Assembly: GCA_037446725.1 (NCBI GenBank)
Contig: JBBIIC010000014.1
Location: 1 to 52,079 of the forward strand
DNA: 52,079 nt
Reading direction: 5' to 3'
Source of the DNA: JBBIIC01 sp037446725
GTDB taxonomy: Bacteria; Actinomycetota; Coriobacteriia; Anaerosomatales; SLCP01
Position 1 is the first letter of the stretch, and each line of letters opens with the position of its first letter. The position numbers were made by a program, and so were the translations under genes. Shown here piece after piece: positions 41,177 to 50,397 of the stretch. Below the pieces are notes generated by a model. That model searched no databases and was not told where the DNA came from. It worked only from the letters and a program-made list of their open reading frames with translations.

Positions 41177-42247
41177 CTAGCTCCGCCCCACGAACCGCTT
41201 GTCGACGTAGGCCGAGGTGAAGAGCGCGAGCGTGGCGGCGTACGTGGGCACGAACCCGATCGCATCTCCCACGCGCGGCGGCTCGGGCAGTTCGTGCACG
41301 TCGAGGATGAGGTGGTCGCTCGACGCACCGAGCACCTCGACGCGCGGGTCGGCCGGACGCAGCCCTCCGGGCGGGGCGTCCTGGCGGCCGATCGCGCAGA
41401 TCGCCCGCCACCGCTCCCCGCGGTCCTCGAACGACGGCACGTTGCCGAACGCGTCCTGGGCGATGCGACCCCGAGGCGCCGAGGGCTTGAGTTTGCACTC
41501 GATGACCGGTGCCTGCACCGTCACGGCATCCGTGTACAGGCCGGGCAGCGGCTCGCGCGTCGCGGTGCTCACGCCGAGGATGATGCTCTCCCCGATGCGC
41601 AGATTGTCGACGGTTACGGGCAGGTGGCCGGCGAGCGACGCGTCGATCGAGCTCGACATGCCGCCGGACACGAGCATCGGGCGGCCGAGCCGCTCGGCGG
41701 CCATCTGCGCGAGGCGAGCCAGTTCGCCGAGGTTCTCCTCGTCGGGCACCACGCCCCCGTAGCACGTGAGGCTCGTGCCGATGCCCACGAGATCGATGTT
41801 GCCGAGCGCGGAGACGCGGTCGAGGAAGCCTGGCAACTCCCCGGGCATCATCCCCTCGCGCAGGTCGCCGAGGTCGACCATCGCGAGCACCCCATGGCGC
41901 ACCCCCTCGGCCGCGGCGGCCTGCTCGAGCGCCTCGACGCTGTCAACCTCACTTGCGAGCGAGACGTCGGCAAGCCGGACGGTCTCGGGAGCGAGCGCAG
42001 GCGGCGTCGCGCGCAGCAGCCAAAAGGGCGCCTCGATGCCGGCCGCACGCATCCGGACGATGTTCTCGAGCCGCGACTCGCCGATGGCCTCAGCACCGCC
42101 CGCCAGCATCGCCGCGGCGACCTCCGGCGTGCCGCACGTCACCTTCGTGACCGCGACGATACCGACGCCGGGCACCATCCCCCGCACCCGCCGAGCGTTC
42201 TCCTCGACCTTCGCGACGTCCACAGTGACAGTCGCCCGCACGAGCAT
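41177..42247 (-). CDS. orr: Ornithine racemase (alanine-racemase-fold, PLP)
   Basis: A 356-residue protein with the PLP lysine in IVAVTKVTCGTPEV, a GESRLENIVRMRAAGI helix, and the IGTSLTCYGGVVPDEENLG and VSGGMSSSIDA segments of the YhfX/ornithine-racemase group. It should convert L-ornithine to D-ornithine for the aminomutase. AAGGAG lies before the ATG. Related amino-acid racemases cannot be excluded, but the presence of OraE supports ornithine. It is divergent from the AOR gene. Confidence 0.8.
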   Translation of the reverse strand: MLVRATVTVDVAKVEENARRVRGMVPGVGIVAVTKVTCGTPEVAAAMLAGGAEAIGESRLENIVRMRAAGIEAPFWLLRATPPALAPETVRLADVSLASEVDSVEALEQAAAAEGVRHGVLAMVDLGDLREGMMPGELPGFLDRVSALGNIDLVGIGTSLTCYGGVVPDEENLGELARLAQMAAERLGRPMLVSGGMSSSIDASLAGHLPVTVDNLRIGESIILGVSTATREPLPGLYTDAVTVQAPVIECKLKPSAPRGRIAQDAFGNVPSFEDRGERWRAICAIGRQDAPPGGLRPADPRVEVLGASSDHLILDVHELPEPPRVGDAIGFVPTYAATLALFTSAYVDKRFVGRS

Positions 42248-42326
42248 GTGCACTCCTTCACAAGAAGGGAATCCTCTGATTAAGTGTAGCGTGTGCGCCT
42301 TCCCTATGAGTGGAGAGGAGTCAGGC

Positions 42327-44183
42327 ATGAACGGTAACTGGAACACGGCGCTCATCGTCGATCTCACTTCGAGGACGATCGAGCGCCTCCCCGTTCCGGA
42401 CGACTGGTACCGCGCGTTCATCGGCGGTGAGGGCACTGCCGTGCGGCTCTTCGCGGACCTCGTCGACTGGGACAAGCCGCCGCTCGACGCGTCCCAGCCG
42501 GTCATCTTCTCGGTCGGCCCGCTCACGGGCACCGCCGCTCCCTCGTCGGGTCGCACCGTCGTCACCTTCCGGTCGGTCGCAAGCGGCGGCCTCGGACTGA
42601 CCAACGTAGGCGGGAAGCTCGCGCCGCCCATCAAGAAGGCCGGCTACGACATGATCGCTTTCACCGGTCAGGCGAACAGCCCGGTCTACGTCGTCATCGA
42701 CGACGACGAGGTCCAGATCCGCGACGCGTCCGACATCTGGGGCAAGGGTGTGCACGACACCGAAGACGCGATACGCGCCGAGCTCGACGGCACCGGCTGG
42801 CAGATTGCCTCGATCGGCCCCGCCGGCGAGAACGGCGTCGTGTACTCGTGCATCATCACCGACAAGGAACGGGCGGCCGGACGCAGCGGCGGCGGTGCCG
42901 CGATGGGCGCGAAGAACCTCAAGGGTTTCGCGGTGCGCGGCTCCAAGCCGCTCCCGATCGCCGACCCCGAGAGGCTCAAGGAGGTCGCGAAGCAGGCGCG
43001 CGAGGAGCTGCTGTCCGAAGCGTTCGTCCGCGACGAGCTCAAGCCCTACGGCACGCCGAGCTTCTACGACGCCATCAGCGCGCTCGGTCTGCTGCCTACG
43101 AAGAACTGGCAGCGCCAGACGTGGCCCGAGTCCATCGACAAGATAGGCCACCAGGCGTACCACACCACGCTCGACGTCAAGCCCTACGCATGCGCCGGCT
43201 GCCCGGTGGCGTGCGGCCGCAAGACGACCATCAAGGAAGGCCCGTACGCCGGCGAGAGCGGCGGCGGGCCGGAGTACGAGACGCTCGGCGCGTTCGGCGC
43301 GAAGTGCCTCGTCGACGACGTCAACGCCATCGCCAAGGCGAGCTACGTCTGCAACGACCTGGGCATGGACACCATCTCGGCTGGCCAGGTCATCGCTGTC
43401 GCGATGGAGTGGTGGGAGAAGGGCATCCTCGGCGCGAAGGACACCGACGGTCTCGATCTGACCTGGGGCAACGGCGAGATCTTCCCCGAGCTCCTGCACA
43501 AGATCGCCTACCGTGACGGCTTCGGCGGACTACTCGCCGAGGGGGCTCACGGAGCCGCGAAGCAACTCGGCGGCAATGCCGAGGACTACGCCATGCACGT
43601 CAAGGGCCTCGAGCTCGCCTCGTGTGGTGTCGCGGGCAGCAAGGGTGAAGCGGTCTCGCACGCCGTCTCGCCGCGCGGCGCCGACCACCTGCGGCCCTAT
43701 GCGTCGGTCGTCGACGCGTTCGCCTACCGCAACGAGGAGCTCGGCATCACCGAAGACGTCGACTTCCTCGACGACGGCAACAAGGCGTGGGTGAAGCCCT
43801 TCATGGAACTCTCCATGGCCACGAACCAGCTCGGCGTGTGCCTGTTCACCGTTATCACGCTCGCGGTGCAGCCCTCCACCTGGGCAGGACTGCTCAGCGC
43901 CGCCACGGGTGAGGAGTGGACGAAGGAGGACCTGCTTCGGTCCGCCGAGCGCGTCATCGATCTCGAACGGCTCGTCAACGCGCGCTTCGGCTTCACGCGC
44001 GCCGACGACTCGCTGCCCAAGCGGCTGCTCACCGAGCCCGCCGCCGACGGTCGCGGCGAGGGCCAGGTCGTCGACCTCGACACGGCGCTCGACAGCTTCT
44101 ATACCGCGATGGGCTGGGACCTCGAGACCGGCCTGCCGAAGCCCGAGACGCTCGAGCGTCTGGGACTGACCGACGTGGTCTGA
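42327..44183 (+). CDS. aor: Aldehyde ferredoxin oxidoreductase (tungsten enzyme)
   Basis: A 618-residue protein. The [4Fe-4S] cysteines are C289, C292 and C296 (CAGCPVAC) and C505 (NQLGVCLFT), at nearly the positions of the Pyrococcus furiosus enzyme. Pterin-contact segments such as GVAGSKGEAVSHAVSPRGAD and the N-terminal GGEGTAVRLFADLV are present. It oxidises aldehydes to acids, or the reverse, using ferredoxin and a tungstopterin in the cytoplasm. GGAGAGGAG precedes the ATG; an upstream start was rejected. In this context it may handle aldehydes from amino-acid breakdown. The substrate is unknown. Confidence 0.9.
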   Translation: MNGNWNTALIVDLTSRTIERLPVPDDWYRAFIGGEGTAVRLFADLVDWDKPPLDASQPVIFSVGPLTGTAAPSSGRTVVTFRSVASGGLGLTNVGGKLAPPIKKAGYDMIAFTGQANSPVYVVIDDDEVQIRDASDIWGKGVHDTEDAIRAELDGTGWQIASIGPAGENGVVYSCIITDKERAAGRSGGGAAMGAKNLKGFAVRGSKPLPIADPERLKEVAKQAREELLSEAFVRDELKPYGTPSFYDAISALGLLPTKNWQRQTWPESIDKIGHQAYHTTLDVKPYACAGCPVACGRKTTIKEGPYAGESGGGPEYETLGAFGAKCLVDDVNAIAKASYVCNDLGMDTISAGQVIAVAMEWWEKGILGAKDTDGLDLTWGNGEIFPELLHKIAYRDGFGGLLAEGAHGAAKQLGGNAEDYAMHVKGLELASCGVAGSKGEAVSHAVSPRGADHLRPYASVVDAFAYRNEELGITEDVDFLDDGNKAWVKPFMELSMATNQLGVCLFTVITLAVQPSTWAGLLSAATGEEWTKEDLLRSAERVIDLERLVNARFGFTRADDSLPKRLLTEPAADGRGEGQVVDLDTALDSFYTAMGWDLETGLPKPETLERLGLTDVV

Positions 44184-44206
44184 GCGAGACCGTCCTCTCG
44201 ACACCG

Positions 44207-44239
44207 ATCCGGCCGCCCGAGCACGTAGGGCGGCCGGAT
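44207..44239. terminator. Bidirectional terminator hairpin
   Basis: ATCCGGCCGCCC and its perfect inverse GGGCGGCCGGAT form a 12-base stem with a 9-base loop between the converging AOR and reactivase genes. There is no T-run, as is common in GC-rich actinobacteria. Confidence 0.8.
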
Positions 44240-44266
44240 GCATTCGCGGCACGCCGGGCCGGAGCT

Positions 44267-45613
44267 CTACACCCCGATGCTGCGGCGCATCAGCGCGACG
44301 ACCGCCTCTGCCGGGAAGTGGGCGAGCAGCGCCCCGCAGCACGCGAGCGTGTACTCGCGGTCGAGCACGCACAGCGCGTCGGCCGGCGGCAGCAGACGGT
44401 CGCCTCCCCACGCAGGCGCGCGCGTGGCCTCGAGCGACTCCACGCCACCGGGGAGCCGCGTGAGCGCGCCTCCGGTCCCGATGAGCAGTCGGCACGCGGT
44501 CAGGTCGCGACCGCGGGCGACCGTCTGGCGCCCGGTGGGCGTGTAGTGGTGGACGAGCCGGCCAGCGTGGCGACGCACGCCCGTTGCTGCGGCCGTCCGG
44601 GCGAGCGTGACCGCAGCTGCAACCGCCTCTTCACTCTCCGGGATGGCGGGCGGCAGCCGGTCGGGCACCTGCTCGGCATCGAGCAGCGCCGCGACATGGG
44701 CCGCGCTCACGAACGTGCCGAGGTCGCCCTCGACGGTGCGCTTGCTCCTCGGTTGAGGGTCGGTGGCGATAGCCGCGATGTCAGGCGCCCCGTCGGTCAC
44801 CGAGTGCACGTCGGTGGTGGCTCCACCGACGTCGACCACGACGAGATCGCCCACCACCTCGGCGAGCGCCTCGGCAGCGAGCAGCACCGCCCCGGGAGTC
44901 GGCAGGATCCGTCCGGTCACGAAGCCGACGATCTGCTCCATGCCCGGAGCGTGCGTTATGTGCTCCTCGAACGCGTCGTGGATCACGTGGCGCGCCGGTA
45001 CGATGTCGAGCTCATCGACGTCGGGGTAGACGTTCGCGGTCACCCTCACCCGGAAGCCAGCAGCCTCCAGCAGTGCGCGGGCTTCGCCGGCAACCGCGGA
45101 GTTGCCGCCGTACACCACGATGGGCCGCGCAGCGATTCCAGTGAGCCTGTCCGCGTTGTGCAGCACCGTCTCGGTGTCACCACCCTCGACACCGCCCGCT
45201 AGCAGGACGAGGCCGGGGCACACACGCTCGATCTCGGCGAGGTCGTGGTCGCGCAGCTTGCCCGAGGTCTGGTACTCCACCACGCCGCCGGCGCCGAGCG
45301 CCGCCTCGCGAGCGGCCATGGCGGTCATCTTCTGGGTGAGCCCGTGGACCGTCATCCGCAAGCCACCCGCTGCGGATGAGGTCGCGAGTGTGAGCGCGGG
45401 CTCGAGCGGGCCGGTCACGGCCTCGAGCCGCTCGCGCGCGAGATCGAGTCCGATGCGGACGTCGCCCTCGGCGACGCTCGTGGCCGCAAGACCCTGGCCG
45501 AGCAGCCGCGGCTCGGTCCCGGGCCAACCGGACAAGCCACCGAAGGCGCTCAGGATTGTGGTCGTCGAGCCGACCTCGGCGACGAGCACGTCAGGGGTAC
45601 AGGCGTCGGACAC
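44267..45613 (-). CDS. GlmL/MutL-like reactivating ATPase of the aminomutase
   Basis: A 448-residue protein of the actin/Hsp70-like ATPase fold. VLVAEVGSTTTILSAFGG is phosphate motif 1, VVVDVGGATTDVHSV motif 2, and GTGGALTRL part of the adenosine site. Members of the GlmL/MutL family sit beside cobalamin-dependent mutases and are thought to reactivate them. In ornithine-fermenting bacteria a homologue accompanies oraSE, so this one probably serves OraE. The GTG start lacks a strong ribosome site. Confidence 0.78.
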   Translation of the reverse strand: MSDACTPDVLVAEVGSTTTILSAFGGLSGWPGTEPRLLGQGLAATSVAEGDVRIGLDLARERLEAVTGPLEPALTLATSSAAGGLRMTVHGLTQKMTAMAAREAALGAGGVVEYQTSGKLRDHDLAEIERVCPGLVLLAGGVEGGDTETVLHNADRLTGIAARPIVVYGGNSAVAGEARALLEAAGFRVRVTANVYPDVDELDIVPARHVIHDAFEEHITHAPGMEQIVGFVTGRILPTPGAVLLAAEALAEVVGDLVVVDVGGATTDVHSVTDGAPDIAAIATDPQPRSKRTVEGDLGTFVSAAHVAALLDAEQVPDRLPPAIPESEEAVAAAVTLARTAAATGVRRHAGRLVHHYTPTGRQTVARGRDLTACRLLIGTGGALTRLPGGVESLEATRAPAWGGDRLLPPADALCVLDREYTLACCGALLAHFPAEAVVALMRRSIGV

Positions 45614-45811
45614 GGTAATCTAAGGCCTTCCGTCTTCTCGGCTGCGCAACACAGGTTTCCCCGGCAAGTGTACCGATGTCGCCGCGGATGCGCGTCAAAC
45701 CGCGCCGCCGTGGGTAGAACCTGAGGTGCCGCACGTCTCACCGACGCGCAGCCACGGCGACGCGGGGCATCGCTCCGGTCACGGGGAGTGCCCCTTCAAG
45801 GGGGTGCAGCC

Positions 45812-47122
45812 ATGAGCGGCGCACACAACGACGGTCACCGCTACGACGCAATCGTGGTGGGCTCCGGGATGGGCGGGGCGATCGTCGCACGGGAGCTGGC
45901 CCGAGCAGGACGCGACGTCCTGGTTCTCGAAGCGGGCGCACCCGAGACACACCTCGGCACCTTCACTGACGCCACCCGGATCTACGACGGGAACGAGCTC
46001 ACCCGGACGCCGCGCAGGTCCCGCGAGGGCACGATCCTCTGGCGCACGCTGATGGCCGGCGGGTCGACGGTGGTCTCGTGCGGCAACGCGGTCCGGTGCC
46101 TCGAGCGCGAACTCGGGCAGCTCGGCGTCGACCTATCCGGTGAGATGTCCGCGATGGAGGCCGAGATGGGCGTTCGCCCGCTTGCCGAGGACAAACTCTC
46201 CAACATGGGACGCCGCATCCGCGAGAGCGCGGCCGGTCTCGGATTCACGTTCGAATTCATGCCCAAGCTCGTTGACCCCGTTGCATGCACGGCGTGCGGC
46301 AACTGCGTCCTCGGCTGCACCCGCGGTGCGAAGTGGACCGCGGAGCGGCCGCTCGCCGAGGCTGTGGCCGACGGCGCCGAAGTGCTCTACGGGGTCGAGA
46401 TCGAACGGGCGCTCAGGAGCAACGGGCACGTGACCGGCGTCGAAGGACACGCGTCTCGACACCGATTCGAGGCGCGGGCGGACACGATCGTCCTTGCTGC
46501 CGGCGGGCTGGGCACCCCGCCGATACTCGCAGCGTCGGGCATAGAGGGCGCCGGATCGGGCCTGTTCATCGACCTGCTCGTGAACGTGTACGGCCTCACG
46601 GACGAGCCGCAGCGCACCGTGGAGCCCCAGATGTCGCTCGTGGACACGGAGTTCCACGATGAGCGCGGCTTCCTGCTTGCCCCCTACATCAACTACTCCC
46701 GCGGAGTGCGCATGGTCGAGTCGGGCGCGAAGGCCGCGGCGCGCTCCGTTCGCAACACGCTCGGCCTGATGGTCAAGACCGCCGACGACCCGGCGGGCCG
46801 GGTTCAGGCGGACGGCTCCGTCTCCAAACCCGTCACGCCCGCGGACCGCCGACGAATCGACGATGGCGTCGCGGTGGCCACCGAGATCCTGGTCGCGGCC
46901 GGTGCGGCACGGGAGTCCATCCTCGTCACGAAGCCCCAGGGCGCACATCCTGGTGGCACCGCGGCGATCGGGACCATCGTCGACGCCGACCTTCAGACCG
47001 ACGTGAGTGGCCTGTTCGTGGCGGATGCCTCGGTCCTGCCTGTGGCGCCCGGGGCCCCGCCGATGGTGACGATCGGTGCGCTCGCACGTCGGCTCGGCTC
47101 GATGCTCGCCTCGGCCGCATAG
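45812..47122 (+). CDS. GMC-family FAD oxidoreductase with ferredoxin-like cysteine motif
   Basis: A 436-residue flavoenzyme. YDAIVVGSGMGGAIVARELA binds FAD; LMAGGSTVVSCGNAVRC is the second GMC-like element; and QGAHPGGTAAIGTIVDADLQ with GLFVADASVLPVAPGAPPM is the C-terminal FAD/active-site part. In the middle, VDPVACTACGNCVLGCTRG has the spacing CxxCxxCxxxC, typical of a [4Fe-4S] ferredoxin. Such GMC proteins act on alcohols or sterol-like substrates; this one might hand electrons to an Fe-S carrier. AAGGGGGTG precedes the ATG at 45812. Confidence 0.78.
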   Translation: MSGAHNDGHRYDAIVVGSGMGGAIVARELARAGRDVLVLEAGAPETHLGTFTDATRIYDGNELTRTPRRSREGTILWRTLMAGGSTVVSCGNAVRCLERELGQLGVDLSGEMSAMEAEMGVRPLAEDKLSNMGRRIRESAAGLGFTFEFMPKLVDPVACTACGNCVLGCTRGAKWTAERPLAEAVADGAEVLYGVEIERALRSNGHVTGVEGHASRHRFEARADTIVLAAGGLGTPPILAASGIEGAGSGLFIDLLVNVYGLTDEPQRTVEPQMSLVDTEFHDERGFLLAPYINYSRGVRMVESGAKAAARSVRNTLGLMVKTADDPAGRVQADGSVSKPVTPADRRRIDDGVAVATEILVAAGAARESILVTKPQGAHPGGTAAIGTIVDADLQTDVSGLFVADASVLPVAPGAPPMVTIGALARRLGSMLASAA

Positions 47123-47183
47123 GGATTGAGCGGCCCGGCGTCGCGCGCCGGGGCGATGCGGCGGACCCTGCCTCGACGGCACG

Positions 47184-47876
47184 CTACCGCCAGCGATAGT
47201 GCCCGGTGATCTCGAACCGGAAGAGCACGTCTTCCACGCGCACACCGCCTCCGATGTTGTGGGCGATCTGGTATCGCGTCCGGCAGAGGGCCGGTTCGGT
47301 GCTGACGATGCCGACGTGCGGATAGCCGGCCACCGTCCACGTCACGACATCGCCGGGCAGGTACTCCGAGCCATCCATGCTGACCGGCAGCCGCATCCCG
47401 CGCCGAGCGAAGTACGTCTGCAGGTTGTTCACGCGCCGGTGGTCGATGTTGGCGTCCGGCCGGGCGAGCCCGAACGGCTGGGGGTACTCCTCCAGGTGGG
47501 CGGACATGTCCTCTTGGATCGCTCGCTGCAGGTCGAGCCGGATCGCGCGGAACGCGCGCACCACGACGTCCGCGCACATGCCGGTATCTGCCGCGACGTC
47601 ACCACCCGGGTAGTCCAGGTGCATGTACGCCGACTCGTACGAGGTGGTCACTCCGACCTGCGCCATCGCAGCCTTAGCCAACTGGTTGCCGAGTGGAGAC
47701 GCGGCGGGCAAGACCGGGCGCCCGGTAGCGTTGGCCGGGCCCGCCACAGACGTCGTCCCCTCGGCCGATGGGAGCTCGGCCGCGCCGAAGAGCAGGAGCA
47801 GCGCGATGCCGGCCGCCAGCGCGGGACGCACCCGCACCCGTGCCCGAGCGGACTCACCGATCCGGCCGTCTGCCAT
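47184..47876 (-). CDS. DUF1287 protein (NlpC/P60-like), secreted
   Basis: A 230-residue protein. A signal peptide or N-terminal anchor (about residues 15-35) precedes the DUF1287 domain (YPGGDVAADTGMCADVVVRA, HEDM-like QEDMSAHLEEYP, NIDHRRVNNLQTYFARRG, YLPGDVVTWTVAGYPHVGIV, HNIGGGVRVEDVLFRFEITG). The Cys of GMCADV, the His of YPHVG and the final His make a papain-like set, suggesting a cell-wall hydrolase. GAGGTG lies before the ATG at 47876. Divergent from the HTH gene. Confidence 0.78.
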   Translation of the reverse strand: MADGRIGESARARVRVRPALAAGIALLLLFGAAELPSAEGTTSVAGPANATGRPVLPAASPLGNQLAKAAMAQVGVTTSYESAYMHLDYPGGDVAADTGMCADVVVRAFRAIRLDLQRAIQEDMSAHLEEYPQPFGLARPDANIDHRRVNNLQTYFARRGMRLPVSMDGSEYLPGDVVTWTVAGYPHVGIVSTEPALCRTRYQIAHNIGGGVRVEDVLFRFEITGHYRWR

Positions 47877-47885
47877 GACACCTCG

Positions 47886-47932
47886 CAACGACAACAACTC
47901 TTGCGTTGTATTCTACTACTTTCGCGTAGTAG
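47886..47932. promoter_or_regulatory. Divergent promoter with stacked inverted repeats
   Basis: Within 66 bases between two divergent starts are CTACTAC-N6-GTAGTAG (47913-47932) and ACAAC-N9-GTTGT (47891-47909), with CAACG/CGTTG arms overlapping the latter. The first lies 10 bases before the HTH gene start. An Xre-type protein could bind here to regulate itself and the DUF1287 gene. Confidence 0.55.
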
Positions 47933-47941
47933 CATGGAAGC

Positions 47942-48520
47942 ATGAGTTACCTGCTCGACATAGGCCGGCAGCTTGCTGCGGCGCGCCGCGCGCGTGGCGT
48001 GTCCCAACGTGAGCTGGGGTCGCGGGTGGGCGTCGCCCAGCAGCAGATCGCGCGATGGGAGGCGAGCGGTTACCGGGCGGTCACGCTGGAGCGCGCTGAC
48101 GCGGTGGCCAGAGCGCTCGGCATGAGCGTCGTGTCGGTCCCCTCACCCGACCTCGCGGCACTCGCTGGCGCTGGTGCGGGATTGGCCGGCACGCTGCCGG
48201 CAGGCGCTGGAGGTCCGCCGGTGCACGACATCGAGGGTGTAGCCGAACGCCTGCGGATCTACCGACCCGAAATCGAGGAACGCTTCAAGATCGCGAGCAT
48301 CGGCGCGTTCGGGCCGTTCGCAAGCGGACGGCAGACCGAGACCAGCAGCGTGTCACTGATCGTGACAGGGAGAGAGGGCGAGGTGCCACGCCTCAACGAC
48401 GCAGCCGGCTTCCTCGAAGGCATCCTCGGCCGGAGCGTCGAGCTCGCCAACGCCGCACTACTCTCCGAGCGGCGTCCCAGCCGCGTGCTCGGCGAGGTCG
48501 TGCGCATCTGGCCCGTCTAG
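47942..48520 (+). CDS. Xre-type HTH fused to a catalytically dead nucleotidyltransferase
   Basis: A 192-residue protein. Residues 6-62 form a Cro/C1-type HTH (GRQLAAARRARGVSQRELGS, VAQQQIARWEASGYRAVTLE). After an Ala/Gly linker, residues 100-192 resemble an MNT-fold nucleotidyltransferase (RFKIASIGAFGPFASGRQTE, then TSSVSLIVTG). Where active enzymes have GS...DxD, this one has GP...SxS, so metal binding is lost. Probably a regulator that kept the fold for dimerisation or ligand sensing. It could be an antitoxin-like orphan. Confidence 0.7.
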   Translation: MSYLLDIGRQLAAARRARGVSQRELGSRVGVAQQQIARWEASGYRAVTLERADAVARALGMSVVSVPSPDLAALAGAGAGLAGTLPAGAGGPPVHDIEGVAERLRIYRPEIEERFKIASIGAFGPFASGRQTETSSVSLIVTGREGEVPRLNDAAGFLEGILGRSVELANAALLSERRPSRVLGEVVRIWPV

Positions 48521-48686
48521 GCTGCGCCAGTACTGCGCACGCTACTGGGACTCAGGCCCGCATCAGCGGCTTCACGTGGAGTACTCGCCACCATTACCGA
48601 GCTGCAGCATACATCTTGCCTCGCTGCAACCAATCGAGTGCCGTTCGAGCGTACAAACGTGCTGCGGACCCGGAACAGGGCTCGTG

Positions 48687-48702
48687 CCGTCCGAGGGGAC
48701 GG
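48687..48702 (+). promoter_or_regulatory. Hairpin in the alkaline phosphatase leader
   Basis: CCGTCC-GAGG-GGACGG is a perfect six-base stem and tetraloop, 24 bases before the phosphatase start and just before its GGAGG site. It may affect translation or RNA stability. I saw no known riboswitch and no Pho box in the 206-base gap. Confidence 0.35.
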
Positions 48703-48726
48703 ATTCCCAGGTGAGGAGGACTCGGC

Positions 48727-50292
48727 ATGACCAGCGAGAACGGGCAGGCAGGAAAGGGGATTTCACGCCGGGACTTCGTGAGCGGCCTCGGTGCCACCGC
48801 GGCGCTCGCGATGATTCCGAGCATCGCCAACGCGGTCCCGCTGGACAGCGGTGTCGCGAACGGCGGGCGAAGCGTCATCTTCCTCGTCGGCGACGGCATG
48901 CCCACGGGTGTGGTCCGAGCGATGCACGAGACGGCCACGCGGGTCTTCGGCGAGGAGAGCACTGCCATCTACGACCTCATGGCAGACCGCAAGACGATCG
49001 CCAGCTACATGGGCACGTCGAGCCTGTCGAGCATAGTCACCGACTCGGCGCCGGCCTCGGCCGCCTGGGCGACTGGCGTCAAGACCGTCAACGGCAGCCT
49101 CTCCAGCCTGCCGGACGGCACGAAGCTCACGACCATCCTCGAGCTGGCCAGGGCCAGGCAACTCGCAACCGGCCTCGTCACCACCACGCGCGTCACACAC
49201 GCGACACCGGCGGCGTGGGTCTCTCACAGCATGAACCGCGACCTCGAGAACGACATCGCCCTCGACTACGTCGGCTTCAAGCCCGACGTCCTTCTCGGTG
49301 GAGGTACCCGCTTCTTCTCCAAGACGAACCGGCCCGACGGTCGCGATCTCTTCGCGGAGTTCGCCTCGGGCGGCTACGACGTCGTTCGAAGCCGCACCGA
49401 GCTCAAGAACCTCGGCGTGTCGGACCGCGGCATCTTCGGTACCTTCAACAACTCTCACATGAGTTACTACGTCGACCGGCTCAACGTGCCCGCGCTCGGC
49501 AACCAGGAGCCCACGCTTGCCGAGATGACCTCGGTCGCACTGAACCGCCTGTCGCGCAACAAACGCGGGTTCGTCCTCCAGGTCGAAGCCGGCCGCATCG
49601 ATCACGCGAACCACGCGAACGACGCGTGGAGCGCCATCATGGACACGTACGAGCTCGACCTCACGCTGCGGTTGGTCCGCGAGTACATCCGGATGAACCC
49701 CAACACGCTCCTGATCATGACGTCGGACCATGGTTGCGGTGGGTTCCACACCAACGGCACGGGCCCCGGATACGACCACGCGACCGCTGCACTGGCGAAG
49801 CTCGCGCCGGTTATCGCGTCGTTCGAGCGCCTGACCCCGATGCTTCGCGGCAAGTCCCACGCGGAGATCCGGACGATCTTCGCCTCGCAGACCTTGTTCA
49901 ACGATCTGACCGACGCCGAGGTCGACCTGATCTACAACTCCCTCCAGCCGGGCGCCAAGGCCTACCCCGGCGACTTCGGTGACGCGCCTTCGACCGCCCT
50001 CGGCCAGGTGCTCGCGCACTCGGACTACTCGGCCGGCATCCGCAGGGGCAACGTAGGGTTCACCTCCAACAACCACAACGGCGAGGACCAGCTCCTGTTG
50101 GTGCACGGCAACGGCGCCGAGCGCCTGGGTGTGAACGCGTACGTCGACAATACCGACCTGTTCCGCGTGATGTGCGACTGGCTCGGCCTGAGGCACTCGA
50201 ACCCGAGGATGTCGTCTGCCGCCGCCGCCAAGCTCGTCAAGCCGATGAGCCAGAAGGCGTGGGCGCGGCACATGGAGCTGCACGTCCGATAG
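48727..50292 (+). CDS. phoA: Alkaline phosphatase, Tat-exported
   Basis: A 521-residue protein. The twin-arginine signal ISRRDFVSGLGATAALAMIP (residues 12-31) sends it across the membrane folded. The active-site region is SSIVTDSAPASAAWATGVKT with the nucleophilic Ser; metal ligands are in FLVGDGM, VEAGRIDHANHANDAW, MTSDHGCGG and the C-terminal NHNGEDQLL. It releases phosphate from monoesters outside the cell. AGGAGG precedes the ATG. The length is normal for the family. Name by family; substrate range unknown. Confidence 0.88.
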   Translation: MTSENGQAGKGISRRDFVSGLGATAALAMIPSIANAVPLDSGVANGGRSVIFLVGDGMPTGVVRAMHETATRVFGEESTAIYDLMADRKTIASYMGTSSLSSIVTDSAPASAAWATGVKTVNGSLSSLPDGTKLTTILELARARQLATGLVTTTRVTHATPAAWVSHSMNRDLENDIALDYVGFKPDVLLGGGTRFFSKTNRPDGRDLFAEFASGGYDVVRSRTELKNLGVSDRGIFGTFNNSHMSYYVDRLNVPALGNQEPTLAEMTSVALNRLSRNKRGFVLQVEAGRIDHANHANDAWSAIMDTYELDLTLRLVREYIRMNPNTLLIMTSDHGCGGFHTNGTGPGYDHATAALAKLAPVIASFERLTPMLRGKSHAEIRTIFASQTLFNDLTDAEVDLIYNSLQPGAKAYPGDFGDAPSTALGQVLAHSDYSAGIRRGNVGFTSNNHNGEDQLLLVHGNGAERLGVNAYVDNTDLFRVMCDWLGLRHSNPRMSSAAAAKLVKPMSQKAWARHMELHVR

Positions 50293-50337
50293 TCCCGGCG
50301 GGCCGCCATCCGAGAGCACATCGCGGCCCGACATCAG

Positions 50338-50369
50338 GAAGGGGGTCCCGCACCTGCGGGGCCCCCTTC
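50338..50369. terminator. Bidirectional terminator hairpin
   Basis: GAAGGGGGTCCCGC pairs with GCGGGGCCCCCTTC around an ACCT loop (one mismatch), between the converging phosphatase and oraE genes. Confidence 0.8.
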
Positions 50370-50397
50370 GCGCTCGGCTTGGGCGGCGCCCGGCGCC

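Noticed and set aside
42248..42326. Molybdenum/tungsten cofactor riboswitch before AOR
   Set aside because: The gap is only 79 bases, shared by two divergent promoters, and shows no such structure; only an AGGGAA/TTCCCT repeat about 33 bases apart was seen.
48521..48726. Riboswitch (cobalamin, c-di-GMP) before the alkaline phosphatase
   Set aside because: No conserved core sequences of those classes could be found; only a simple hairpin is visible.
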